From the IMG/VR virus record IMGVR_UViG_3300018080_000098, positions 285,794 through 349,793 of that record: a DNA stretch of 64,000 nt; one strand, 5' to 3'. Origin of the DNA: a virus. Both the position numbers and the translations under genes were made by a program. The notes beneath the pieces were generated by a model. That model saw only the letters and a list, made by a program, of their open reading frames with translations, was not told where the DNA came from and searched no databases. Of this stretch, positions 50,164 through 58,467 are shown one piece after another. How positions within the stretch are numbered: the stretch's first letter is position 1; each line of letters opens with the position of its first letter.

Positions 50164-50210
50164 GTTTCCGTCCGACGAAACAAACATAAATCGCCGCAAG
50201 AAAAACGCAA
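50164..50210 (-). promoter_or_regulatory. promoter and box for the 50146 operon
   Basis: -35 TTGCGT, 16-bp spacer, -10 TATGTT, box CGTCGGACGGAAAC. Confidence 0.8.
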
Positions 50211-50316
50211 CCGAAAAAACGACACACGCACAAATTTTTTAATGGTCCACAGGAAAGACTCGAGCCCTACCCCTACCCTACACCTAATGGTTTAACCGAG
50301 TACCCCAATAGCGAAA

Positions 50317-50410
50317 CGGAGCCCCCACCCAAGGGCTCCGTCTCTAGTAGTTTCGCCCGCGGGAGTTACCTAGTCTCCCTGGCCAGCTACGGGCTTACTG
50401 GCCTGGCAAC
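50317..50410 (-). ncRNA. pseudoknot RNA element plus terminator
   Basis: GCCCG(50355)/CGGGC(50390), inner hairpin GGGAG/CTCCC, and GGCCAG(50381)/CTGGCC(50398) interleave as an H-type pseudoknot, followed in the transcript by hairpin CGGAGCCC/GGGCTCCG (50317-50340). The same arrangement occurs in the RNA at 48939-49257. It lies 3' of the gene ending at 50453. Confidence 0.6.
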
Positions 50411-50452
50411 GGACATCGCCACCGTTTAGTCTAGTCGATAACAGCTACCGCG

Positions 50453-51016
50453 TCAATCGCTTTCCGCCTCGACCGCCTGGACGAGCGCCAGCATTTCCCG
50501 ACACTCCCCAGCTTTGCTCTCAGCCCACCGCGCCGCACACTCGGCCGACTCCAGACAGGCTTGGAGAATACCCTTGGACCTTGGGTGGCGCTTCCACCCC
50601 GACATCCGAGGCAGCCGACAGAAATGGACCGGGGGCAGGTAACCCAGGGCGACGAAAGCCCCGCAGATCTTCCACGTCAAATCCACCCCGCCACCCGTCA
50701 AGGCAAGCCCCGTTAACCCGTTCGAGAACTCCACGATACACAACGGGAAATCCGCGATTTTCTCCGCCGCACCCTCGCAGTCCTGAATGTCCACGGGATA
50801 CCAGTAGCTCATCATCGGACCCGTGTCGCCCTCGTACTCCGTGCCACACTCGGGGCAACAGGGGAATACCCCTACCCCCACGTACTCGTGACCACACTCG
50901 GGGCACTCCACCGCCTCGTAGACGACGTACCCTTCCAGATCCTCGCCCAGAGCCTTCCCCCAGTCGATGTCCTGGGGTGTGCTGTCCACCGCGTTACAGC
51001 TCAGCTTGTTACGCAT
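50453..51016 (-). CDS. 187-aa protein with two zinc ribbons
   Basis: CPECGHEY (about 38-45) and CCPECGTEY (about 52-60) form a zinc-ribbon pair. Then an alpha/beta domain (SNGLTGLALTGGGVDLTWKI) and a Cys-containing helical end. It resembles small phage zinc proteins; function unknown. Confidence 0.78.
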   Translation of the reverse strand: MRNKLSCNAVDSTPQDIDWGKALGEDLEGYVVYEAVECPECGHEYVGVGVFPCCPECGTEYEGDTGPMMSYWYPVDIQDCEGAAEKIADFPLCIVEFSNGLTGLALTGGGVDLTWKICGAFVALGYLPPVHFCRLPRMSGWKRHPRSKGILQACLESAECAARWAESKAGECREMLALVQAVEAESD

Positions 51017-51194
51017 GGGCCACCTCCCACCGCTCGAACGCCACCCGCGCCGACTCCTCCGCGTCCTTGTCCTTCGCCGTACCGAAGTCCGAACGAATGG
51101 ACATGAGCTCGTTGAACCCCTGCTCGTCCCCCTCCTCCGCCACCCGTTCCAGGTGACTCCACAGCTTGTCGTACCAGTGTTCTCCGAATTTCAT
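51009..51194 (-). CDS. 61-aa helical protein
   Basis: ATG 51194 after AAGGAGT. MKFGEHWYDKLWSHLERVAE, acidic middle, ends FERWEVAHA. Overlaps the zinc-ribbon gene by 8 bases. Confidence 0.7.
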   Translation of the reverse strand: MKFGEHWYDKLWSHLERVAEEGDEQGFNELMSIRSDFGTAKDKDAEESARVAFERWEVAHA

Positions 51195-51210
51195 TTTGCA
51201 CTCCTTCGCA

Positions 51211-51257
51211 GTTTCCTTCCGACACACACAAGTTAAATCGCCGTGCGAAAAAAGCAA
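51211..51257 (-). promoter_or_regulatory. promoter for the 51194-50453 operon
   Basis: -35 TTGCTT, 16-bp spacer, -10 TAACTT, box TGTCGGAAGGAAAC (one mismatch). Confidence 0.75.
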
Positions 51258-51385
51258 CTGAAAAAATGAAATATTTTTGAGCGCCGCGGCGCAAGCTTAC
51301 CCTGGGGAGGCAGGGGCTATTGGTTTAACCGAATATCCTGGGGAGCCTTTCGGCTCGAGTCCCCCTATTCGGTTATGTCACTGGG

Positions 51386-51532
51386 CTAGGCGCCGACGAC
51401 GTCGATGGTCCAGCCCCGGCCGAAGGCCATGCGGTACTCCATGGCGAGGATCTCCGCCTCCTGCTTGGACTCGGCCTCGTCCACGACCTCGCTGTTGCCC
51501 TCGTAGTAACCGATAATCAGATACTTGCGCAT
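51386..51532 (-). CDS. 48-aa protein
   Basis: AGATTCCCT then ATG 51532, reading MRKYLIIGYYEGNSEVVDEA and a C-terminal strand WTIDVVGA. Small alpha/beta domain. Second gene of the operon. Confidence 0.65.
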   Translation of the reverse strand: MRKYLIIGYYEGNSEVVDEAESKQEAEILAMEYRMAFGRGWTIDVVGA

Positions 51533-51545
51533 AGGGAATCTCCTT

Positions 51546-51986
51546 TCAACACCAGTAGAAACCGCACCCCTTCTCCTGGCAGTGCTCCACCAGTTCCATC
51601 AGGTCATCCAGACGACGGGTGACGTAATCGTCGTCCCGACCACAGTAGACCACCCGACACTGGCCAGTCCCCGGACCACCCGACTCGTAGGGCTCCGCCG
51701 TGGCGCCCGTGCGCACGCTGGCCACGTTGCGCGCTTTGATGATCGCGCGCCGGGTACGGGGAAGGTCCTCGACCTCGACGTGCCCGGAGTAGTCCAGGGA
51801 GCACCCCAGCAGTTCCATCATGGCGTAGGCATTGGCGTTGGCCATGTTGATCGTGGGGCAGTCGGGATCTTCCCGATAACCCGTGCAGAACGGATCGTCG
51901 TTGGTATCCGCATCACACACCTTGCAATAGGTGCAGGGACGCTTGACCATCTTATACTCGTAATCGGGATAGAAGGTGATCGACAT
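51546..51986 (-). CDS. 146-aa Cys-rich protein
   Basis: CTYCKVC, FCTGYREDPDC and CQEKGCGFYWC suggest metal binding at both ends, with helices between. First gene of its unit. Unknown. Confidence 0.72.
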   Translation of the reverse strand: MSITFYPDYEYKMVKRPCTYCKVCDADTNDDPFCTGYREDPDCPTINMANANAYAMMELLGCSLDYSGHVEVEDLPRTRRAIIKARNVASVRTGATAEPYESGGPGTGQCRVVYCGRDDDYVTRRLDDLMELVEHCQEKGCGFYWC

Positions 51987-52001
51987 GTTGTGTGCTCCAC
52001 T

Positions 52002-52048
52002 GTTTCCGTCCGACCAATCAAATATAAGTCGCCTCAATTTTCGCGCAA
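52002..52048 (-). promoter_or_regulatory. promoter and box for the 51986 operon
   Basis: -35 TTGCGC, 16-bp spacer, -10 TATATT, box GGTCGGACGGAAAC. Confidence 0.8.
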
Positions 52049-52169
52049 CCCCACAAAAAATTATTTTTGCACGTCGCCTCCCCTCACCTACCGGTTTAAC
52101 CATTAACCCCAAACAAAGAAACGGGGAGAACCCGTAGGCCCTCCCCGCTCCCCTAACTCGTGTGCTCCC

Positions 52170-52409
52170 CTAGTCCGCGATCTCCTCCAGCGCCAGCAGA
52201 TCCCGAAGCAGCGCCCGCTCCGCCGCGCCGCCGGATCCGAAAGCACAGATCGTCACCCAACCACCCGCACCCTTCCGCAGCCAACACCCGTTCACACTCA
52301 CCGGAACCGAGCCCCCGCAGTGCTTGTCCTGCTCCCGCTCGATCGTCGCCAGCACTTCCCCCTTCACCTGCACCCGCGCCGCCGTGTCACTGATCATCTT
52401 GACTTTCAT
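52170..52409 (-). CDS. 79-aa protein
   Basis: MKVKMISDTAARVQVKGEVL and VPVSVNGCWLRKGAGGWVTI: a small beta protein of unknown function. Confidence 0.7.
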   Translation of the reverse strand: MKVKMISDTAARVQVKGEVLATIEREQDKHCGGSVPVSVNGCWLRKGAGGWVTICAFGSGGAAERALLRDLLALEEIAD

Positions 52410-52430
52410 TTTTGATCTCCTCGCAAACTG

Positions 52431-52478
52431 TTTTTCCATCCGACCAATCAAATATAAATCGCCGCACAAAAAACACAA
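52431..52478 (-). promoter_or_regulatory. promoter and box for the gene at 52409
   Basis: -35 TTGTGT, 16-bp spacer, -10 TATATT, box GGTCGGATGG. Confidence 0.72.
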
Positions 52479-52554
52479 GTGACAAAATGAAATATTTTTG
52501 CGCGCAGTGCCCACGACCAGGACAACTCGGTTTAACCAAATATCGTAGGGAAGG

Positions 52555-52576
52555 GGGACAGGGCGCACCCTGTCCC
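52555..52576 (-). terminator. GC hairpin after the gene at 52587
   Basis: GGGACAGGG and CCCTGTCCC form a 9-bp stem with a 4-base loop, then the GGTTTAACC box 17 bases on. Confidence 0.7.
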
Positions 52577-52586
52577 GTGGGGTATG

Positions 52587-53159
52587 CTACTCGGCGGAGT
52601 GAATGAGGCGAGTCAACTCGTTGGACAACCGCAAAGCGTGCTCCATACCCAGGAACGTCTTGAGCAGGAACACGTTGGTCACCTTGAGCTCTCGGTCGTA
52701 GGGGTCATCCTTATGGTAGATGTCCACGTGAACGTAGTGGCCTTCGCTTCCTCCCTCGACGGCGAACACGGCGATGCGATGGACATTGTCGGGCCAGTGG
52801 GTCCACTCGCGAGTGTACCGCGCACCCGGCCCCACGTCGAAATATTCGTCGACGATCAGACCGGCGTCCTCCAGACGGCTCGACAATTTCTTGAGAATCT
52901 CCGACAGCGGGCGCCCGGACGCGCGCCGGATGTACCCCGTCTCCTCCCCCGTGGATTTCTCCACGACGGGAGCCCAGTCTTCGAGGACTAGCTCGTAGGG
53001 CTTTGTCTCGTTGGGCTCGCCCAGCACGTAGAGCTCTGCCAACTCGTCTTTGCTCAAGTTATACTTGAGGACGTGGTGACGCGCCCACGCATTTTCCGCA
53101 GCAGCGTAGGCACGCTGATCTGCCTCGTTCAATTTGTCCAAGTATTTCTTGGGGATCAT
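52587..53159 (-). CDS. 190-aa protein of unknown function
   Basis: ATG 53159 after AGGAGCACAC. N-terminal helical third (LNEADQRAYAAAENAWARHH), central beta region (GARYTREWTHWPDNVHRIAV), C-terminal VFLLKTFLGMEHALRLSNEL. No family recognised. Confidence 0.75.
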   Translation of the reverse strand: MIPKKYLDKLNEADQRAYAAAENAWARHHVLKYNLSKDELAELYVLGEPNETKPYELVLEDWAPVVEKSTGEETGYIRRASGRPLSEILKKLSSRLEDAGLIVDEYFDVGPGARYTREWTHWPDNVHRIAVFAVEGGSEGHYVHVDIYHKDDPYDRELKVTNVFLLKTFLGMEHALRLSNELTRLIHSAE

Positions 53160-53171
53160 GTGTGCTCCTGT

Positions 53172-53219
53172 GTGTTTCCGTCCGATGCACAACAAGTTAA
53201 GGCGGCCCCACAAAAAGTC
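53172..53219 (-). promoter_or_regulatory. promoter and box for the gene at 53159
   Basis: -35 TTGACT, 16-bp spacer, -10 TAACTT, box CATCGGACGGAAAC. Confidence 0.78.
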
Positions 53220-53374
53220 AACCAGATATTTTACAAACACCCAATTTTATTTCGATAAAATTCGACGGCGCGAAATGAATAATACCCTACGCCCTAACCC
53301 CTTCCCCCTCACCTACTGGTTTAACCATTAAACAGTGCCCCAGGACGGGGCAAGGAATGTGCTGGGCGTAGAGC

Positions 53375-53764
53375 CTAGGCGGGGTAAGGTAGGTCGTCCA
53401 CGTCTACCGAATACATCAGAGCATAATCGCCGCTGTACTCCATGTAGCCGAAGTAGACGGAACCCGGCAGATCAGCAGGCAATTTCGCATTGATCTGCTC
53501 GGCCAGTTTCTCTGTCCCTTCTTCGACGGCTTCGTTGCCGTCGTCATACTTGATGTCTTCGTCCGTGAGTACGATGTCCAGGACCTCCGCGACGTGGCGC
53601 GGGATGTAGATCCCCCGGCAGCAATCCGCGAGGATCTGCAAAGCGACCTCGCATCGATCGTCGTCGCAGTAATCCGCGAAATCGTCCGGGGTTTTCCACC
53701 CGTCCAACCAGCTACGGATCTCCGCCTCGATCCCTTCGACCATCGTTTCCGTGACCTCGATCAT
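53375..53764 (-). CDS. 129-aa acidic protein
   Basis: MIEVTETMVEGIEAEIRSWL, Cys at YCDDDRCE and DCCRG, acidic C-terminus (YMEYSGDYALMYSVDVDD). Low net charge suggests DNA mimicry is possible, but this is speculation. Unknown. Confidence 0.72.
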   Translation of the reverse strand: MIEVTETMVEGIEAEIRSWLDGWKTPDDFADYCDDDRCEVALQILADCCRGIYIPRHVAEVLDIVLTDEDIKYDDGNEAVEEGTEKLAEQINAKLPADLPGSVYFGYMEYSGDYALMYSVDVDDLPYPA

Positions 53765-53778
53765 TCTGTGTGCTCCTT

Positions 53779-53824
53779 TTCCGTCCGACGTGCAAAATAT
53801 AATGCGCCGCAATTCGCCGCGCAA
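53779..53824 (-). promoter_or_regulatory. promoter and box for the gene at 53764
   Basis: -35 TTGCGC, 17-bp spacer, -10 TATATT, box CGTCGGACGG. Confidence 0.8.
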
Positions 53825-53935
53825 GTGCAAAAACGACACGCACTGAATTTTTTTAATGGGCGTCCCCATACCCTATGCCCAGGGCGAGCTCGAGTAGGTT
53901 AAACCAAATAGCAAAGGGGAGAAGCTCCCCCTGGG

Positions 53936-54295
53936 CTAACAGCCCATCATCCTTTCCATCCGACACTCCTGCTCGTAGCACGCCTCGTACTCCAGGTATT
54001 GCTGGTACGCCTTACACGCTTCCGGGTTCTGCTCCTCGAACGTCTCCCAGTCCACCTCCAGCACCTTGCCCGTCGAGCGGCAAGCGGCGCACGGGCGGTC
54101 GTAACCACCCGACATGTAGTGCGCGAAGTCGTCGTGGTCCCAGTCCCGGTCCCGGTCTTCCTGCGTGATGGCTCCGAGGTAGGCCGACTCTTTACCCTCC
54201 CCGTTGCAGACGTAGCAGATCTGCCACTCCATAGGGATCTCCACACAGACTTCGTCGCCGTCGTCGTTCTCGTACTCGAAAAGTTTGCTCGGCAT
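53936..54295 (-). CDS. 119-aa Cys-rich acidic protein
   Basis: CYVCNGEG and CAACRSTGK give a DnaJ-like CxxCxGxG pair about 40 residues apart. Acidic start and an end EACYEQECRMERMMGC. Confidence 0.75.
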   Translation of the reverse strand: MPSKLFEYENDDGDEVCVEIPMEWQICYVCNGEGKESAYLGAITQEDRDRDWDHDDFAHYMSGGYDRPCAACRSTGKVLEVDWETFEEQNPEACKAYQQYLEYEACYEQECRMERMMGC

Positions 54296-54313
54296 CTTGC
54301 GCTCCTGATTCGG

Positions 54314-54359
54314 TTGTCCGTCCGACACACAAAAAGTAAACCGGCCACACAAAAAGTCA
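54314..54359 (-). promoter_or_regulatory. promoter and box for the gene at 54295
   Basis: -35 TTGACT, 16-bp spacer, -10 TACTTT, box TGTCGGACGGAC. Confidence 0.78.
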
Positions 54360-54499
54360 ATCGAATATTTTGCAACGCACGGATTTTGTTGCAATAAAAC
54401 TTGACGACGTAAAGACGTGTACCCTAGGGGTATAGCAGCGGTGTTCGGTTAAACCAAAAGGTGAACGCCCCGGGAAGGGGCATCCCGTAGCCGAGGGGT

Positions 54500-54850
54500 C
54501 TACTCGTACCGGACACCCGGGCCGAAGCGCATCCCTGCCTCCGCTCGGCGCTCGGCTTCCTCCTCCGCCCTACACTCCCGGGCGTAGGCCAACTGCTGCT
54601 CCGTCTCCGGGTCCAGGATAGCAGCATCGCTCCAGTAGGGGCTGACCGTGAAGTGCTCGGCGCCCATCCCGCGATACTGGATCGCCCGGTTGACGTTCAC
54701 ACACAGCCGACCGAGACGCGCGGGGACACCCGGCTTGTCGGTCCATTCCGTGTGCTCGTGATACCAGCACCGATTGCTGACATGGTCCTTCACCACCAGC
54801 AAGCAAAGGGTTGCTTCTTCCAGCGGCCAAAGCTCAACGTGTGCGCGCAT
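54500..54850 (-). CDS. 116-aa protein
   Basis: MRAHVELWPLEEATLCLLVV, a His/Trp patch (CWYHEHTEWTDK), then a Glu/Arg coiled coil (YARECRAEEEAERRAEAGMR). Unknown. Confidence 0.72.
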   Translation of the reverse strand: MRAHVELWPLEEATLCLLVVKDHVSNRCWYHEHTEWTDKPGVPARLGRLCVNVNRAIQYRGMGAEHFTVSPYWSDAAILDPETEQQLAYARECRAEEEAERRAEAGMRFGPGVRYE

Positions 54851-54869
54851 TGTGTGTCTCCGTGTGCTG

Positions 54870-54915
54870 TTTCCGTCCGACGCACACAAGATAAATCTGG
54901 CAACCGGAAAGTCAA
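54870..54915 (-). promoter_or_regulatory. promoter and box for the gene at 54850
   Basis: -35 TTGACT, 16-bp spacer, -10 TATCTT, box CGTCGGACGGAAAC. Confidence 0.8.
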
Positions 54916-55081
54916 CCAGATATTTCACAACGTCCGAATTTAATTGCGAAAAAACTTTACAACGTCAAGTGTCGTGCGCCCACCCTATCCCCAGGGGTAG
55001 GGCGTTAGGTTTAACCGAGTAATGGAAAAGAAAAAGCGCGCCCCCGAAGGGGCACGCCTTATCCGTGGCGTAGCCCACGGG

Positions 55082-55432
55082 CTACTTCTTCGCCGCCTTC
55101 TTGTCGGGCAGGATGTCGGCGTTCTCCTCGATGAACGCCTCCACCCGCTCCTTGTTCTCGAACAGACGCTTCCACTGGCTCTTGTAGAGGGACACGGGGA
55201 AGCGCATCAGACCGTACACGCAGACGCAGCCCTTCTGGCTGGCCTTGATCGTCAGCTCACCCTGAGCCCGGGTCTTCTTGGCCTGGAGGTTGGCGACCTC
55301 CCGCTTCATGGCCTCCAGCTCCGCGCGGAGGGCGTCGGCTTCGCTCTGCTCGTCGGTCTGGGCCTGAGCCTCGGGGGCGTCCTTGGTAGCGGCTTTTTTC
55401 GTGGGCTTACCGTTGATCGGGTTCTTTTTCAT
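55082..55432 (-). CDS. KGCVxVYG-RFPxSxYKSQW protein, paralogue 1
   Basis: 116 residues. Lys-rich start, a helical stretch (ADALRAELEAMKREVANLQA), then QKGCVCVYGLMRFPVSLYKS and IEENADILPDKK. I know this C-terminal domain as a widespread phage family of unknown function. A second copy lies at 55899-56234. Confidence 0.8.
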   Translation of the reverse strand: MKKNPINGKPTKKAATKDAPEAQAQTDEQSEADALRAELEAMKREVANLQAKKTRAQGELTIKASQKGCVCVYGLMRFPVSLYKSQWKRLFENKERVEAFIEENADILPDKKAAKK

Positions 55433-55487
55433 GCTGTCATCTCCGTGGGCATTGTGCCCGGCTGTTGATTGCGGCGGCTGCTGAATT

Positions 55488-55534
55488 GCTCCGTCCGACG
55501 CTGCAAAGATAGCAACGCGCGCCGCCCCGCACAA
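55488..55534 (-). promoter_or_regulatory. promoter and box for the gene at 55432
   Basis: -35 TTGTGC, 17-bp spacer, -10 TATCTT, box CGTCGGACGG. Confidence 0.75.
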
Positions 55535-55725
55535 GTGCCAAATTGAATTTAATTTGCAAGGTGCGAATTTTTCAAACGAAAAACTTTACGCTGTCAAGTG
55601 CGGCGCCCCTTGTGCGCGGATAGCCTATCGCGCCACACCCCTAGGGGTACAGGGTATCCCCTGGGCCTCCCCGGAGGCGTTAGGTTTAACCGAATATCCA
55701 CCCCGTCCCCTTGTCATCGGTGTTA

Positions 55726-55843
55726 GGTTTAACCGGGACGGCTGCGGCGCCGCACCCTTTATAGACTATCCAGATCCCCCAGGGGTTATTCACTGACCAC
55801 CCTACCCAACTGGACCACCCACATTTTGTATAGAGAGAACACC
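55726..55843. repeat. long intergenic repeat, copy 1
   Basis: GGTTTAACC, a GCTGCGGCGCCGC-type hairpin, CTTTATAGACTATCCAGA, a gap, then TTTTGTATAGAGAGAAC. Copies 2-5 are at 56510, 58342, 60014 and 63463. Each lies just past the 3' end of a minus-strand gene. The stretch 55543-55898 holds no gene. Confidence 0.75.
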
Positions 55844-55898
55844 CCTTCCCCGGGTAGCACTACGCTACCCGGGGAAGCGCGGCTGCGTAGCAGCGTAG

Positions 55899-56234
55899 CT
55901 ACTTGGCAGCCTTGTCCTTCTTGTCCGGGAGCAGGTCCTCGTGCTCCTCGATGAACGCCTCGATGTCATCCTTCATGGCGAACAGCCTACGCCACTGCGA
56001 CTTGTAGAACGAGATGGGGAAGCGGCCCATACCGTACACGGACACGCAGCCCTTCTTGCTCACCTTGATGGTGTTCTTCGCCTTGCCCTGCGCGGCGGCA
56101 AGCTGCTGCTTGGCCTGCGCCAACTCCAGCTTGAGAGCGGCAAGCTCCGCCTCGTCTGCGCTCGGCTCGGGGGCCACCTCGGGCTTGCTGGGCTTGCGGG
56201 TTTTCTTTCCGGTGATCAGGTTCTTCTTCGCCAT
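55899..56234 (-). CDS. KGCVxVYG-RFPxSxYKSQW protein, paralogue 2
   Basis: 111 residues. ATG 56234 after GGAG (an ATG six bases earlier is too close to the RBS). KKGCVSVYGMGRFPISFYKS then IEEHEDLLPDKK; the coiled coil (ELAQAKQQLAAAQGKAK) replaces that of paralogue 1. Confidence 0.8.
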   Translation of the reverse strand: MAKKNLITGKKTRKPSKPEVAPEPSADEAELAALKLELAQAKQQLAAAQGKAKNTIKVSKKGCVSVYGMGRFPISFYKSQWRRLFAMKDDIEAFIEEHEDLLPDKKDKAAK

Positions 56235-56287
56235 AGTCATCTCCGTTTGGCCTGTGGGCTGTGCGCCCTGGTTTGTTTGTGTCGGGT

Positions 56288-56332
56288 GCGTCCGACAGAA
56301 CCCACAGTATCAAAGCAGCATTACGTCGTCAA
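56288..56332 (-). promoter_or_regulatory. promoter and box for the gene at 56234
   Basis: -35 TTGACG, 17-bp spacer, -10 TACTGT, box TGTCGGACGC. Confidence 0.72.
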
Positions 56333-56509
56333 GTATTTAATCGAATATTTTACAAGCCCGTAAATTGATTTGGATTATGCAGCACCGCACAACACGCTGC
56401 ATCCCTTAGCGCGTACAGCCCATACTCCATCGGGTACAGGGTAGGGCCAGGACGTTCGGTTAAACCAAATGTCCAACGCGCATAGGGTAGGACGTATCCC
56501 ACGCCGTTA

Positions 56510-56633
56510 GGTTTAACCCGTACCCTGCTGCGCCGCGCTGCGTCGTGCAGCCTTTATAGTCTATCCAGATCCCCAGGCCCTCCCAGAATATACCAGAGTA
56601 ATATTTACCACCCCTCATTTTGTATAGAGAGAA
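56510..56633. repeat. long intergenic repeat, copy 2
   Basis: Same order as copy 1: GGTTTAACC, GCTGCGCCGCGCTGCGTCGT hairpin, CTTTATAGTCTATCCAGA, TTTTGTATAGAGAGAAC. A further GGTTAAACC lies 52 bases before it. Confidence 0.75.
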
Positions 56634-56641
56634 CTACCCCC

Positions 56642-56836
56642 CTACCACCCCTGCCAACGCTTGGGCTTGCGCCACCCCACGCACTGCTCGTAGTGCTCCA
56701 ACGCACCAGACTGCCGCGGGTTGCAACAGTGACACACGTACATAATGATAGGCTTGCCGTCCGCATCATTACCTACCAACTGCGCCTCCATGTTCTGCGC
56801 GCACCGCGGGCAAATACTTTCCTCGGGTCTGCTCAT
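56642..56836 (-). CDS. 64-aa zinc-ribbon protein
   Basis: ATG 56836. CPRCAQNMEAQLVG and CHCCNPRQSG: two Cys pairs 24 residues apart. Overlaps the next gene by 4 bases. Confidence 0.72.
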   Translation of the reverse strand: MSRPEESICPRCAQNMEAQLVGNDADGKPIIMYVCHCCNPRQSGALEHYEQCVGWRKPKRWQGW

Positions 56837-57045
56837 GATGCTTTCCCCTCCCGCCACTTCCGCATGGCCTGGTTATATCCCGAGTCCGGGTTGCACAGGA
56901 TACAGTCCCCGTGCCCGCAGTCCCGCACCCCGTTCGACTGCGCGGCATCCTGGCGCCGCTCCACCGCACCCACGCCCACCCGCTCCCGGTACTGCGTACA
57001 CACTACACAGGCGCAGTGTACCGCGTTGTGTCCTTTGGGCAGCAT
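56833..57045 (-). CDS. 70-aa Cys/His protein
   Basis: HCACVVCTQYRERVG and CGHGDCILCNPDSG suggest zinc binding. Second-last gene of the operon starting at 58119. Confidence 0.68.
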   Translation of the reverse strand: MLPKGHNAVHCACVVCTQYRERVGVGAVERRQDAAQSNGVRDCGHGDCILCNPDSGYNQAMRKWREGKAS

Positions 57046-57047
57046 GA

Positions 57048-57218
57048 CTACTCCTCGTGCTCCAGCTTCACGAACTCCACTATCCTCGGAACCCCGTCCG
57101 TGCTGTACTCACTGTACCCATCGAACGTGTAGCCCCGCTCCGCAGCTTCCGCGAAACTCGCTTCACAGTTGGGCCGTACCAGATATTTCACGGCCTTGAG
57201 TTTCTTTTCTTTGTCCAT
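57048..57218 (-). CDS. 56-aa protein
   Basis: ATG 57218 after GGTTCC (weak), so coupling is likely. MDKEKKLKAVKYLVRPNCEA, then GYTFDGYSEYSTDGVPRIVE. Unknown. Confidence 0.65.
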   Translation of the reverse strand: MDKEKKLKAVKYLVRPNCEASFAEAAERGYTFDGYSEYSTDGVPRIVEFVKLEHEE

Positions 57219-57228
57219 TGGAACCACC

Positions 57229-58119
57229 CTAGAACGCACTCGCCTTCAGCGGGCTACCGCAGATGGGGCAGTGGGGTACGCCGTCCTCGTCCACGTAGAT
57301 GTACCCGGCGCCCGGCTCGGGGTCCGACCCGTCCTCCATCTCCGCATCGTACTTGACGATCTCGCAGTCCTTCAGCGCCACGACGTCATTACCGTTCGGG
57401 TCACAGGCGTACTCCTCGTACCCGTTGCACAGCTCCCAGTGTGCGCCGCACGGACCACCGTCCGACCCACCATCCATCCGAAGCTGCTCGGGACGGTTCG
57501 CCGTGTCCTCACAGTAGATCGTCGCCCGCCCGTCGTCGAACATCGCGAGCTCACTGTTGCCGCTCACGTCGAAGGCCACCGCCCGGGTGTACCCACCGCG
57601 CACGTCCGCGCCGCCGTGAATTTGGAGCAGCACGTGACCACCGTCCTCGTCCTCCCAGTAACAATACTGGATGACCTGCGACAGCAGCGACTCGTGGTTG
57701 TAGGTGTTCACCGTCACCGGCGAACCCTCACCGTAGATGCCGCCGAACTCCGTGCCGTACTCCTCGGCCTCCATCTCCAGCAGCTTCATGAACTCCTCGA
57801 CACAGGCGAACCAGGACTCGTCCTCCATCTCGCCCGTCGTCGCGAAAGTGTGGAACCGCTTGTCCAACTCCTCGTTGTACTCCAGCCGGTCCTTCAGCCA
57901 GTGGTACAGGTTGAGCGTGATGTCCAGGTAGTCCCAGCTACCGTCCAGCACAGCCTCGGGCTCGTTCTCGAAAGCCCGACCCTGGTTACGTTGCCAGTGA
58001 CGACCACACGCCCCGCCACTGTCCATCATATGAATACCCGTCCGCTCGGTCAACATGTCGTGAATGACCTGAGCCGTCACGTCCTGAATGTCCTGGTCGT
58101 TGTCCTTGATGGCGTTCAT
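57229..58119 (-). CDS. 296-aa widespread phage protein (DMLTERTGIHMMDSGGA type)
   Basis: VIHDMLTERTGIHMMDSGGA and CGRHWQRNQGRAFENEPEAV match a family I know from many large phages, unnamed and without function. It continues with WDYLDITLNLYHWLKDRLEY, a beta domain and a C-terminal zinc pair (CPICGSPLKASAF). First gene of a four-gene operon. Confidence 0.82.
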   Translation of the reverse strand: MNAIKDNDQDIQDVTAQVIHDMLTERTGIHMMDSGGACGRHWQRNQGRAFENEPEAVLDGSWDYLDITLNLYHWLKDRLEYNEELDKRFHTFATTGEMEDESWFACVEEFMKLLEMEAEEYGTEFGGIYGEGSPVTVNTYNHESLLSQVIQYCYWEDEDGGHVLLQIHGGADVRGGYTRAVAFDVSGNSELAMFDDGRATIYCEDTANRPEQLRMDGGSDGGPCGAHWELCNGYEEYACDPNGNDVVALKDCEIVKYDAEMEDGSDPEPGAGYIYVDEDGVPHCPICGSPLKASAF

Positions 58120-58146
58120 TTCGCTTGCCTCCGATGCGGTTTGTTT

Positions 58147-58193
58147 TTTCCGTCCGACGAAACAAATATAAATTCGGCGCACAAAAAAGTCAA
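58147..58193 (-). promoter_or_regulatory. promoter and box for the 58119 operon
   Basis: -35 TTGACT, 17-bp spacer, -10 TATATT, box CGTCGGACGGAAA: the best match to the consensus. Confidence 0.88.
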
Positions 58194-58341
58194 TCAAATA
58201 TTTTTGACGCGCCGATTTTTTCGCGGGTATGCCTCCCTTCCCGCACGCACTCTATAATAGGTATACCCTACACTCTACCCCTCGAGCTCCCCGTTCGGTT
58301 TAACCATACGCCCTACCCCATACCCCTTGTCCACGTTGTTC

Positions 58342-58467
58342 GGTTTAACCAACAGACCTGCCGCGCCGCGCTGCGTCGAGCAGCCTTTATAGTCTATCCA
58401 GACCCGCCAGGAATATTTCGCACGCTGCCAAACGAATAGACTAAAGGGAATTTTGTATAGAGAGAAC
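58342..58467. repeat. long intergenic repeat, copy 3
   Basis: GGTTTAACC, GCCGCGCTGCGTCGAGCAGC, CCTTTATAGTCTATCC, GAATAGACTAAAGG (inverted to the preceding word), TTTTGTATAGAGAGAAC. The stretch 58194-58467 has no gene. Confidence 0.75.

Noticed and set aside
57169-58257. 362-codon plus-strand open frame
   Set aside because: It lies opposite a recognised phage gene (57229-58119) and runs through its promoter and operator; composition is typical of an antisense shadow.
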